Source of the DNA: Oceanomicrobium pacificus
GTDB taxonomy: Bacteria > Pseudomonadota > Alphaproteobacteria > Rhodobacterales > Rhodobacteraceae
Direction of reading: 5' to 3'
Assembly (NCBI RefSeq): GCF_009833495.1
Contig: NZ_WUWG01000001.1
Location: 434,001-498,000, forward strand
Length of the DNA: 64,000 bases
Below, in pieces: positions 46,163 through 54,130 of this stretch (positions within the stretch are counted from its first letter, which is position 1; the number at the start of each line of letters is the position of its first letter). The translations under genes were made by a program, and so were the position numbers. The notes beneath the pieces were generated by a model. That model saw only the letters and a list, made by a program, of their open reading frames with translations. It did not search any database and was not told where the DNA came from.

Positions 46163-46195
46163 TGCGGAAATCCGCAGGCCCTGCGGAAATCCGCA
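46163..46195. promoter_or_regulatory. Two identical 14-bp dyads upstream of the second TRAP operon
   Basis: TGCGGAAATCCGCA occurs at 46163-46176 and again at 46182-46195. Each copy is an inverted repeat (TGCGGA-AA-TCCGCA), and the centres are 19 bp apart, nearly two helical turns. They lie 18 bases after the regulator stop and about 100 bases before the TRAP binding-protein gene. They are probably the binding sites of the DctD-like regulator. Confidence 0.7.
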
Positions 46196-46296
46196 GGCGG
46201 AATATCTCATGCGCGCACCGGCCGTTTTGCGGTTAAAGTCTGGCCATCCGTCCGCCAACGCGCGGACCGGCAATGACTGCAAGGGAGAGAAACGGA

Positions 46297-47304
46297 ATGA
46301 AGAACACCTGGCTCAAGACCGCCGCGATCGGCGCGCTGACGCTCGGCTTCGCCACAGAGGCGATGGCCACCGAATGGAACGTGTCCCTGTGGGGCAAGCG
46401 CCGCGCCTTCACGGAACATGTGGAAAAGCTGGCCGAACTGGTGAGCGAGAAGACGGGCGGCGAGTTCACGCTCAACATCTCCTATGGCGGCCTGTCCAAG
46501 AACACGGAGAATCTCGACGGCATCTCCATCGGCGCCTTCGAGATGGCCCAGTTCTGCGCCGGCTACCATGCCGACAAGAACCCCTCCATCACCGTGCTGG
46601 AGCTGCCCTTCCTCGGCGTTGATTCGCTGGAGAAGGAGATCGAGGCCTCGATGGCGGTCTACAACCACCCCGCCGCACAGGAAGATCTGGGCCGCTGGAA
46701 CGCCACGCTGCTCATGCCCTCGCCGCTGCCGCAGTACAATATTGTCGGCGTGGGCGACGGTCCGAAGACCCTGTCCGAATATGAGGGCCTGACCGTGCGC
46801 GCCACTGGCGGCATCGGCAAGGCCATGGCAGCTGTCGGCGCGGTGCCGACCTCCATGTCCGCCTCCGAGGTCCGGCAGGCCATGGACAGCGGCGTGGTGA
46901 AGGCCGTGTCCTTCGCCCCGCACGCGCATATGTCCTTCGGCACCGTGGAAAACGCGACCTGGTGGACCACCAACCTCAACCCCGGCACGGTCAACTGCCC
47001 GGTCGTGGTGAACACCGACGCGCTGAACGCCCTGACGGACGCGGAGCGCGAAGCGCTGATGAGCTCCGTCGACGAGGCGCTCGCCCATTATGTCGACTAT
47101 TACAACAACCAGACGATGAAGGCCTGGGGGCCGCTGCTTGAGGAGAAGGGGATCGAGCAGATCACCTATTCCGACGAGGAACTGGCCGCCTTCCGCGAGG
47201 CTGTAGCCGGACCGGCCGCCGCCGCCTGGATCGAGGAGAACAGCGCCCGCAATCTGCCCGCGCAGGAACTCTACGATCTGGTGATCGCGACGATCGGCGA
47301 GTGA
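46297..47304 (+). CDS. TRAP transporter substrate-binding protein (DctP family)
   Basis: This 335-residue periplasmic protein has a Sec signal (about residues 1-24, ending Ala-Met-Ala). The mature part shows the family features: the TEHVEKLAELVSEKTGGEFTLNI start, the GAFEMAQFC segment, and VRATGGIGKAMAAVGAVPTSM (about 168-188), where the conserved ligand-binding arginine sits. It differs clearly from the TakP-like protein at 31864. It is the first gene of a dctPQM operon placed just after a DctB/DctD-like pair, so its expression is probably under their control. The ATG at 46297 follows AGGGAGAG. Confidence 0.88.
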   Translation: MKNTWLKTAAIGALTLGFATEAMATEWNVSLWGKRRAFTEHVEKLAELVSEKTGGEFTLNISYGGLSKNTENLDGISIGAFEMAQFCAGYHADKNPSITVLELPFLGVDSLEKEIEASMAVYNHPAAQEDLGRWNATLLMPSPLPQYNIVGVGDGPKTLSEYEGLTVRATGGIGKAMAAVGAVPTSMSASEVRQAMDSGVVKAVSFAPHAHMSFGTVENATWWTTNLNPGTVNCPVVVNTDALNALTDAEREALMSSVDEALAHYVDYYNNQTMKAWGPLLEEKGIEQITYSDEELAAFREAVAGPAAAAWIEENSARNLPAQELYDLVIATIGE

Positions 47305-47390
47305 TCGCACGGCGTCTGACCTGACTGCGGCGCCCGGCCCTTTGCTGCCGGGCGCCGTTTCCCCTTTCCCGATCCAACCGGAGGTGGCCC

Positions 47391-48074
47391 ATGGCCGGCG
47401 CATCCGCCGTCCGTACGGACGACACCCTTCTGAGCCGGCTCGACCGCGCCTTGTTCCGTGTCGAGACCCTGCTCGCGCTCATCAGCGGCCTTGCCGTATT
47501 CTCGCTCATGCTGCTTGCCGTGGTGAGCGTCGGCGGGCGCAACATCTTCAATCAGCCACTGCCGGGCTATGTCGACTGGATCGAGCAGGCCATGCCGCTG
47601 ATCGCCTTCCTCGGCATTGCCTATTGCCAGCGGCTTGGCGGGCATATCCGGATGGACATTCTGGTGGGCCAGTTGCGCGGACGCGCCCTCTGGATCACCG
47701 AGTTCCTGACCACGGCTGTCATTCTTCTTCTGATGGTGTTGCTGGTCTGGGGCTCCTGGGCGCATTTCCAGCGCAGCTTCGATTTCAACGCACCGCTCTG
47801 GAGCCGCGACAGCAGCTTCGACATCCGCCTGCCGCTCTGGCCCGCAAAACTGCTGGTGCCGGTGGCCTTCTCGGTGCTTTGCGCGCGGCTGGTCCTGCAA
47901 CTCTGGGGCTACGGCCGCGCGATCCTGACGGGCGATCCGGCCCCTGTGGCCGTGCCGCTCATAGAGGATGCCGCGACCGTCGCGGCCAACGAGGCCGCCC
48001 ATGTGTCGGGCTTCGAGGCAGCCGAAGAGCCGGATGCGGTTGGTGACCGGCGTGACGGACGGGGAGCCGACTGA
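47391..48074 (+). CDS. TRAP transporter small permease (DctQ type)
   Basis: This 227-residue protein has four membrane helices (about residues 25-180) and the DctQ segment YVDWIEQAMPLIAFLGIAYCQRLGGHIRMDI (about 58-88). The last 45 residues form an Ala/Glu/Asp-rich cytoplasmic tail not seen in minimal DctQ. The stop overlaps the ATG of the large permease by one base. It belongs to the TRAP system whose binding protein is encoded 86 bases upstream. Confidence 0.9.
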   Translation: MAGASAVRTDDTLLSRLDRALFRVETLLALISGLAVFSLMLLAVVSVGGRNIFNQPLPGYVDWIEQAMPLIAFLGIAYCQRLGGHIRMDILVGQLRGRALWITEFLTTAVILLLMVLLVWGSWAHFQRSFDFNAPLWSRDSSFDIRLPLWPAKLLVPVAFSVLCARLVLQLWGYGRAILTGDPAPVAVPLIEDAATVAANEAAHVSGFEAAEEPDAVGDRRDGRGAD

Positions 48075-49480
48075 TGGACTCGATTGATATCGGCATTGTC
48101 GTCACGAGCGTGATGCTCGTCTTCGTGGTGCTCGGCATGCGCGTCGCGTTTGCCGCCGCCGGAGCAGGGCTTGCCGGCCTCATCTGGATTTTCTGGGCCA
48201 AGAAAGGCTACGACCCGGCACAATTCACCTGGGCGCTCGGCGTGGCGGTGAAGACCGCCGGACAGGTACCGCATTCGAAGATTGCGAGCCAGGCGCTGTC
48301 GCTCATCCCGACCTTCATCCTGATCGGCTATCTGGCCTATTATGCAGGTCTGACCAAGGCGCTGTTCGAGGCGGCCAAGCGCTGGGTCGGCTGGCTGCCG
48401 GGCGGGCTGGCCGTGTCGACCGTCTTCGCCACGGCGGGGTTCGCCGCCGTCTCGGGCGCATCTGTCGCGACCTCCGCCGTCTTTGCCCGCATCGCGATCC
48501 CCGAGATGTTGAAGGAAGGCTATGACAAGCGGTTCGCAGCCGGCGTCGTGGCGTCTGCGGGCACGCTCGCCTCGCTCATCCCGCCCTCGGCCATCCTCGT
48601 GATCTACGCAATCATCGTCGAACAGGATGTCGGCATGCTGCTGCTCGCAGGCTTCCTGCCCGGTGCGGTCTCGGCGCTCATCTATGGCGGGCTGGTCGTG
48701 GGCATGGCGCTCGTCTTCCCGAAATTCGGTCCGCCGGTCGGCGGGTTCAGCTGGAAGGAGCGGTTCGTCTCCCTGCCGCCGGCCCTGCCGATCCTCTTCG
48801 TCGTCGTGATCATCATCTTCTTCATCTACAACCCGTTCGGCGGCGATGCCTGGGGCACACCGACCGAAGGCGGGGCGCTCGGGGCATTCGTGGTCTTCTG
48901 CATGGCGCTCTGGCGGGGGATGCGCTGGCCGCAGCTGCGCGACGCGCTTCTGGAGACCGCGAAACTGTCGGTGATGATCTTCACCATCATCTGGGGCGTG
49001 CTGATCTATGTGCGGTTCCTCGGCTTTGCCAACCTGCCGGGCGCGTTCGCCGACTGGATTTCTGGGCTGGAACAGAGCCCGATGCTGACATTGATCCTGA
49101 TCCTGCTCGCCTATGCGGTGCTCGGCATGTTCATGGACGCGATCGGGATGCTGCTCCTGACGCTGCCGGTCGTCTATCCGGCGGTCATCGCGCTCAATGG
49201 CGGGCCGGATGTGACCGCGGCGGACAGCGCCTTCGGTGTCTCGGGCGTCGGCTGTGCGATCTGGTTCGGGATCATCGTGGTGAAAATGGCGGAGCTCTGC
49301 CTCATCACGCCACCAATAGGGCTCAACTGTTTCGTGGTGGCCGGTGTCCGACCCGACATATCGGTGCAGGATGTGTTCAAGGGTGCCTCGCCCTTCTTCG
49401 TGGCCGATGCGCTCACCATCGCGACCCTGATCGCACTACCGCAGATCGTGCTCTTCCTGCCGGGGCTCCTGATCGGGTAA
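48074..49480 (+). CDS. TRAP transporter large permease (DctM type)
   Basis: This 468-residue DctM-type core subunit has about twelve to fourteen helices. Characteristic loops are SGASVATSAVFARIAIPEMLKEGYDKRFAAG (about residues 132-162), SAGTLASLIPPSAILVIYAII (about 165-185) and a C-terminal MAELCLITPPIGLNCFVVAG (about 400-420). It completes the dctPQM set. After its stop a long inverted repeat covers the leader of the mscS-like gene. Confidence 0.92.
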   Translation: MDSIDIGIVVTSVMLVFVVLGMRVAFAAAGAGLAGLIWIFWAKKGYDPAQFTWALGVAVKTAGQVPHSKIASQALSLIPTFILIGYLAYYAGLTKALFEAAKRWVGWLPGGLAVSTVFATAGFAAVSGASVATSAVFARIAIPEMLKEGYDKRFAAGVVASAGTLASLIPPSAILVIYAIIVEQDVGMLLLAGFLPGAVSALIYGGLVVGMALVFPKFGPPVGGFSWKERFVSLPPALPILFVVVIIIFFIYNPFGGDAWGTPTEGGALGAFVVFCMALWRGMRWPQLRDALLETAKLSVMIFTIIWGVLIYVRFLGFANLPGAFADWISGLEQSPMLTLILILLAYAVLGMFMDAIGMLLLTLPVVYPAVIALNGGPDVTAADSAFGVSGVGCAIWFGIIVVKMAELCLITPPIGLNCFVVAGVRPDISVQDVFKGASPFFVADALTIATLIALPQIVLFLPGLLIG

Positions 49481-49505
49481 CGGCCTGTCAGGGAACAACT
49501 GCGAC

Positions 49506-49539
49506 CCTCCGCGCGTTGTCTTGCGACGTTGCGCGGAGG
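49506..49539 (+). promoter_or_regulatory. Hairpin that sequesters the mscS-like ribosome binding site
   Basis: CCTCCGCGC (49506-49514) pairs perfectly with GCGCGGAGG (49531-49539). A short inner GTC/GAC stem closes the loop. The right arm contains the GGAGG ribosome site for the GTG at 49548, so translation would be blocked while the stem is closed. It could also attenuate read-through from the TRAP operon. Confidence 0.5.
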
Positions 49540-49547
49540 AGGGCCCG

Positions 49548-50486
49548 GTGGAAGAAGCCGCACTGACATTGCAGGAGCAGGTGGAAGGCTACTGGATCGC
49601 CGCGGTGGAAGCCTCGCCACGGCTCGCGGTTGCGCTTGTCCTGCTGGCGATCACCTGGCTTGCGGCACGTGCCGTCAAATATCTGGTGGAGCGGATCACG
49701 CGCCGGATGCGGTTCCGCACCAATCTCGTCGATGTGCTCACCATGTTGAGCGGTCTGCTGATCTGGATCGCGGGCACGCTGGTTGCGCTGACGGTTGTCT
49801 TCCCGTCGATCACACCCGGCCGCGCGCTGACCACGCTCGGCCTCGGGTCGGTGGCGATCGGCTTTGCCTTCAAGGACACGTTCGAGAATTTTCTTGCCGG
49901 GCTGCTCATCCTGATCCGCGAACCGTTCGCCATCGGCGACCATGTGGAATGCGAGGATGTGGAGGGCCAGATCGAGGAAATCACCATCCGTGACAGCCGC
50001 ATCCGCCGCACCGACGGCCAGTTGGTCGTGATGCCGAACCACGAACTGTTCCAGAACCCCGTGACCGTGCGCACGGATCGCGAATTGCGCCGCACGACGA
50101 TCATTGTCGGGGTCGCCTATGGCGAGGATGTGGACGATGCCCGCACCGTCATCCGCGACGCGGTGGAGGCCGTGGACAGCGTGCGGGACGATGTGAAGGA
50201 TGTGCAGGTCTTCGCCAAGACCTTCAATTCCTCCTCGATCGACTTTGAAGTGTCCTGGTGGACGGGGTCGAAGCCCGTCGATATCCGCCGCTCCCGCGAC
50301 CAGGTGGTGGCCGCCGTGAAACGTGCGCTCGACGAAGCCGGGATCGAGATCCCCTTCCCCTACACGACCCTCACCTTCAAAGAGCCCCTGCCCCTGCGCC
50401 CCGAAGCGCAAGGTGCGGGCGGCGGCGATGGCGCGGACGGGTCTGGCGGTGATGCGCCCGCACCCACGGCGGCGGGCAACGGATGA
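49548..50486 (+). CDS. Mechanosensitive ion channel, MscS family
   Basis: This 312-residue small MscS-type channel has three membrane helices (about residues 22-45, 60-82 and 88-125). The pore-lining third helix and beta domain carry LGLGSVAIGFAFKDTFENFLAGLLILIREPFAIGD (about 97-131), the family signature. The cytoplasmic alpha/beta part extends to about 285, followed by a Gly/Ala/Asp-rich tail. The GTG at 49548 is chosen over an in-frame TTG nine codons earlier because GGAGGAGGG lies just upstream. It overlaps the DUF2254 gene by four bases. It should open under membrane tension on osmotic downshift. Confidence 0.9.
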   Translation: MEEAALTLQEQVEGYWIAAVEASPRLAVALVLLAITWLAARAVKYLVERITRRMRFRTNLVDVLTMLSGLLIWIAGTLVALTVVFPSITPGRALTTLGLGSVAIGFAFKDTFENFLAGLLILIREPFAIGDHVECEDVEGQIEEITIRDSRIRRTDGQLVVMPNHELFQNPVTVRTDRELRRTTIIVGVAYGEDVDDARTVIRDAVEAVDSVRDDVKDVQVFAKTFNSSSIDFEVSWWTGSKPVDIRRSRDQVVAAVKRALDEAGIEIPFPYTTLTFKEPLPLRPEAQGAGGGDGADGSGGDAPAPTAAGNG

Positions 50487-51724
50487 ACCCGCTCAGCTGG
50501 CTGCCGAAGCTCGCACAGGACATCCGTGCAAGCTACTGGTTCATCCCCTCCGTCCTGACGGTGCTTGCCATTGTCGCGGCGCAGTTCTCGATCTGGTTCG
50601 ACCATGATACGGAACTGATGGACACGCTCCTGCCCGACAGCGCCAGCGACACGCAGGCCGAGGGTGCGCGCACCACGCTCGCGGTCATCTCGCAATCGGT
50701 GATCGGCGTGACCGGGGTCATGTTTTCCATGACGCTTGTGGCCGTGTCCTTCGCGTCGGGCAATTTCGGTCCGCGGCTCATCGGCAATTTCATGCGCGAC
50801 CGGGGAAACCAATGGTCGCTGGGCATCCTGATCTCGACCTTCGTCTATGCGCTCATCATCCTGCGCGCGGTCCAGAGCCCGGTGGGCGAGGATGTGGACC
50901 TGTTCGTGCCGCAACTGTCGCTCATCGTGGCGCTCGGCCTCACCTTCGTTTCGGTCGGCACGGTGATCTATTTCGTCCACCATGTGCCCGAGACAATCAA
51001 TGTCGCCAATATCACCGCAGCACTCGGCAAGGCGCTCTGCGCGGATGTGCGCGCCCTGATCGACAGCCGCCGCGACCGGGCGGAGACCGCACCCGTCGCG
51101 CTGCCGGACCGCGCACCCGACAGGGAGGTCCGCCTCGACCGCGCAGGCTATGTGCAGACGCTGGACCATGACCGGATTGACCGGCTGGCGGAGGAGGAAG
51201 GCTGGATCGTCGAGATCACCGCCGATCCGGGCCAGTTCGTCAGCCCCCACACGCCGGTTGCGCGGCTCTGGACGGCCAGCGCGCCCGGTGACGATCCGCT
51301 GGAGGAATTGCGCGGCAGCTTCATCCTCGGCGATATCCAGACCGAGGCGCAGAATCTCGAATTCATCGTCGCCCAACTGGTGGAGATGCTGGCCCGGGCC
51401 CTCTCGCCCGGGGTCAACGACCCGTTCACCGCCATGTCCTGCCTCGACTGGCTCTATGCCGGAACGGAGGCCGCAATTTGCCATCGCGGCGGATTGTCGG
51501 TGCCACCGGCGGGGCGCGTGCACCACCGCCAGCTCGACGCGGCCATCCTGCTGGACGCGGGGCTCGGGGCGAGCCGCGCCTATGTGGCCGGTGACCGTCT
51601 GGCGACCGATCATTTCAACATGCTGCTCGACCGGCTGCTCGATCGCACCGGCCAGGGAGACCTGGCCGACCGGATCGCGGGGCTGCGGATCGCGGCGCCG
51701 CCGAAGGCCGACGCGCCCGTCTGA
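50483..51724 (+). CDS. DUF2254 predicted membrane protein
   Basis: This 413-residue protein has four N-terminal membrane helices (about residues 17-40, 65-95, 110-135 and 145-170) and a large soluble C-terminal part (about 200-400), matching DUF2254 length and layout. The motif VISQSVIGVTGVMFSMTLVAVSFASGNFGPR (about 68-98) is strongly conserved in the family. The start is coupled to the mscS-like gene (ATGA overlap). Function is unknown. Location suggests a role in membrane tension or ion balance. It is convergent with puuD, the stops abutting. Confidence 0.85.
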   Translation: MNPLSWLPKLAQDIRASYWFIPSVLTVLAIVAAQFSIWFDHDTELMDTLLPDSASDTQAEGARTTLAVISQSVIGVTGVMFSMTLVAVSFASGNFGPRLIGNFMRDRGNQWSLGILISTFVYALIILRAVQSPVGEDVDLFVPQLSLIVALGLTFVSVGTVIYFVHHVPETINVANITAALGKALCADVRALIDSRRDRAETAPVALPDRAPDREVRLDRAGYVQTLDHDRIDRLAEEEGWIVEITADPGQFVSPHTPVARLWTASAPGDDPLEELRGSFILGDIQTEAQNLEFIVAQLVEMLARALSPGVNDPFTAMSCLDWLYAGTEAAICHRGGLSVPPAGRVHHRQLDAAILLDAGLGASRAYVAGDRLATDHFNMLLDRLLDRTGQGDLADRIAGLRIAAPPKADAPV

Positions 51725-52981
51725 TCAGTCGCTGGCCATCAGGAATGGCATTGTGGACCGCCCTGCCCGATACCAGTCACGGATCGCGCGGCGCTCTTCC
51801 TCTTCCATGTAGGTCAGGTTCGCAGGCGGCATCGCATGGCTCGCGCCCGATTGCAGGAAGATCGGTCCGGCTGCACGGGCGATATCGACGGGCGTTTCCA
51901 GCAGCACGGCTTTCGGTGCGCGGTGGATTCCCTCCCAGACCGGTTCGCGGGCATGGCACATGGAACAGCGGCCGAGCACGATATCGGTCACATCCTCGAA
52001 CCCGTCCGCTTCGGCAAAATGCTGCGCGGCCCCGGTCAGCACGGATAGGTCCTCCTGCGGCTCGTCCTGCATCAACGGTGCGGTCGAGAGCCACATGATC
52101 CCGATGAAGAGGATCACGGTCGCAGCCCATGTCCATGTCGGGTTGCCGGCGCGCGCGTGGCGGGTGTTGAAATAGTGCCGGATGGTGACACCCATCAGGA
52201 AGACGAGCGCCGCGATCAGCCAGTTGTACTCGGTGGCGAAGGCCAGCGGGTAATGGTTCGACAGCATCAGGAAGATGACCGGCAGCGTCAGGTAATTGTT
52301 ATGCGTAGAACGCAGCTTGGCGATCTTGCCATATTTCGGGTCGGGGCTGCGGCCGGCCTGCAGGTCGGCCACCACGATCCGCTGGTTCGGCATGATGATG
52401 AAGAAGACATTGGCCGTCATGATCGTCGCGGTGAAGGCCCCCAGATGCAGGAGCGCCGCGCGTCCGGTGAAAATCTGGTCATAGCCCCAGGCCATTGCGA
52501 CGAGCAGCACGAAGAGCAGCACCATCAGAACCGTCGGCCGTTCCGCCAGCCCCGACTTGCAAAGCCGGTCATAGATGATCCAACCCACGGTCAGCGACGC
52601 GGCCGAAATCAGGATCGCCTGCCAGACCGCCAGATCGGCCTTGGCCGGATCGATCAGATACAGTTCCGCACCCGCCCAATAGACGATCATCAGGAGCGCC
52701 GCACCACTCAGCCAGGTTGAATAGCTCTCCCATTTGAACCATGTCAGATGTTCGGGCATCGCCTCGGGCGCCACGAGGAACTTGCGGATATGGTAAAAAC
52801 CGCCGCCATGCACCTGCCATTCCTCGCCATGCGCGCCGGGCGGCAGGTCGGGGGCCTTGCGCAGCCCCAGATCGAGCGCGACGAAATAGAAGGAACTGCC
52901 GATCCACGCGATCGCCGTGATCACGTGCAGCCAGCGGACGGCAAAGCCGATCCAGTCCCAGATGATGGCAAATTCGTACAT
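51725..52981 (-). CDS. puuD: Membrane urate oxidase PuuD with C-terminal cytochrome c
   Basis: This 418-residue protein has about eight or nine membrane helices in residues 10-305. They contain conserved histidines (HVITAIAWIGSSFYFVALD near 20, STHNNYLTLPVIFLMLSNHY near 233) that probably bind haem. A C-terminal cytochrome c domain carries CSMCH at about 340. PuuD oxidises urate to 5-hydroxyisourate and passes electrons to the respiratory chain rather than to oxygen directly. The ATG at 52981 starts the usual Met-Tyr-Glu-Phe. It is divergent from a LysR regulator that probably controls it. Confidence 0.9.
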   Translation of the reverse strand: MYEFAIIWDWIGFAVRWLHVITAIAWIGSSFYFVALDLGLRKAPDLPPGAHGEEWQVHGGGFYHIRKFLVAPEAMPEHLTWFKWESYSTWLSGAALLMIVYWAGAELYLIDPAKADLAVWQAILISAASLTVGWIIYDRLCKSGLAERPTVLMVLLFVLLVAMAWGYDQIFTGRAALLHLGAFTATIMTANVFFIIMPNQRIVVADLQAGRSPDPKYGKIAKLRSTHNNYLTLPVIFLMLSNHYPLAFATEYNWLIAALVFLMGVTIRHYFNTRHARAGNPTWTWAATVILFIGIMWLSTAPLMQDEPQEDLSVLTGAAQHFAEADGFEDVTDIVLGRCSMCHAREPVWEGIHRAPKAVLLETPVDIARAAGPIFLQSGASHAMPPANLTYMEEEERRAIRDWYRAGRSTMPFLMASD

Positions 52982-53034
52982 GCGGCACTCCGTTCCGGTC
53001 AGCGCCACGCTAGCGCAGCGCGAGCTTTCAGTGT

Positions 53035-53051
53035 ATGGAGAAAATCTCCAT
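53035..53051. promoter_or_regulatory. LysR-type operator dyad
   Basis: ATGGAGA-AAA-TCTCCAT is a perfect 17-bp dyad with the T-N11-A pattern of LysR boxes. It lies in the gap between divergent puuD and the lysR gene, 41 bases before the preferred regulator start. Its first three bases are themselves an in-frame ATG, but use as a start is unlikely because the operator would then be coding. Confidence 0.65.
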
Positions 53052-53091
53052 TCAGCTTCAAAAAAAGCCGATAAAACAGCGCGCAGCCCCG

Positions 53092-54018
53092 ATGGCCTAT
53101 CTCGACAATATCCGCACATTCGTCCGCGTCTACGAGTTGGGCAGCATGTCTGCCGCGGCCCGCGACCAGCGCATCTCTGCAGCCGTTGCCTCCGCCCGGA
53201 TCGCGCAGTTGGAGGACCATCTGTCTGTGCGGCTCTTCCAGCGCACCACGCGGATGCTGAGCCCGACGGAAGCCGGACAGATCTTCTACCGCGGGGCCTG
53301 TGGGATCCTCGACCGTGTGGCGGAGGCCGAGGCCGAGATCAGTGCGGTGACGCAAGCGCCCTCGGGCACGCTGCATGTGGCCGCGCCACTGGGGCTCGGG
53401 CGGCGGCTCGTCGCGCCGCTCATCCCCGCTTTCAAGGCCGCCTATCCGCGCGTATCGGTGCGGCTGCGCCTGTCGGACCGCAAGCTCGATCCGGCCGCCG
53501 AGGGGCTGGATCTGGTGCTCTTTCTCGGCACGCCCGAGGATTCGAGCCTGCGGATGCGCAAGATCGCGGATTGTCCGCGGCTCCTGTGCGCCGCGCCGCG
53601 CTATCTGGCGGCCAACGGCACGCCGCGCTCGCCTGACGATCTGGCAGGCGGCGACCATGTCTGCCTGACGCTCCGCTACCCCGGCGCTCCGGAAGGACAG
53701 TGGCCGCTTCAGGAGGGCGGTCAGGTGCGGCAGGTGCCGGTGTCCGGCCCCTTTGAAAGCGACGATGGCGATGTGCTGACCCAATGGGCGCTTGACGGGC
53801 ACGGGATCATCCTCAAGCCCGTGTTCGAGGTTGCCCACCATCTCGACAGCGGCGCGCTCGTGCCGGTTCTGCCCGACACGCCGCCGGTGCCGATCCAGTT
53901 GGCCTGCCTCTTCAGCCACCACCGCCAGCAGGATCCGAAGAGCCGGCTCTTCATCGACCATGTGGTTGCCCATATCGGCGCGGAACTGGCCAGAACGGCA
54001 CCGCGCCCCGCGGCCTGA
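53092..54018 (+). CDS. LysR-family transcriptional regulator
   Basis: This 308-residue LTTR has an N-terminal winged helix (about residues 1-62: LDNIRTFVRVYELGSMSAAARDQRIS, then LEDHLSVRLFQRTTRMLSPTEAG) and a periplasmic-binding-like effector domain (about 90-298). It sits between puuD and the puuE fusion gene, so it is the likely regulator of urate and allantoin breakdown, with a purine intermediate as inducer. The ATG at 53092 matches the LTTR domain start. An earlier in-frame ATG at 53035 falls in the operator dyad. Confidence 0.88.
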   Translation: MAYLDNIRTFVRVYELGSMSAAARDQRISAAVASARIAQLEDHLSVRLFQRTTRMLSPTEAGQIFYRGACGILDRVAEAEAEISAVTQAPSGTLHVAAPLGLGRRLVAPLIPAFKAAYPRVSVRLRLSDRKLDPAAEGLDLVLFLGTPEDSSLRMRKIADCPRLLCAAPRYLAANGTPRSPDDLAGGDHVCLTLRYPGAPEGQWPLQEGGQVRQVPVSGPFESDDGDVLTQWALDGHGIILKPVFEVAHHLDSGALVPVLPDTPPVPIQLACLFSHHRQQDPKSRLFIDHVVAHIGAELARTAPRPAA

Positions 54019-54130
54019 CGGGCGCTGCCAGCGGCGTCATCTGCGCTGCGGTGCGACAGGAGTTTTCGGAAAATCAAGAAGACCGAAACCGTTTTCATCG
54101 TCTATAACCTTAAAAACGAAGGAGATTGCC

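Noticed and set aside
46145-46296. Sigma-54 (-24/-12) promoter before the TRAP operon
   Set aside because: GGCAC and TTTGC occur at 46156-46165 but their spacing is too short, and they overlap the first dyad.
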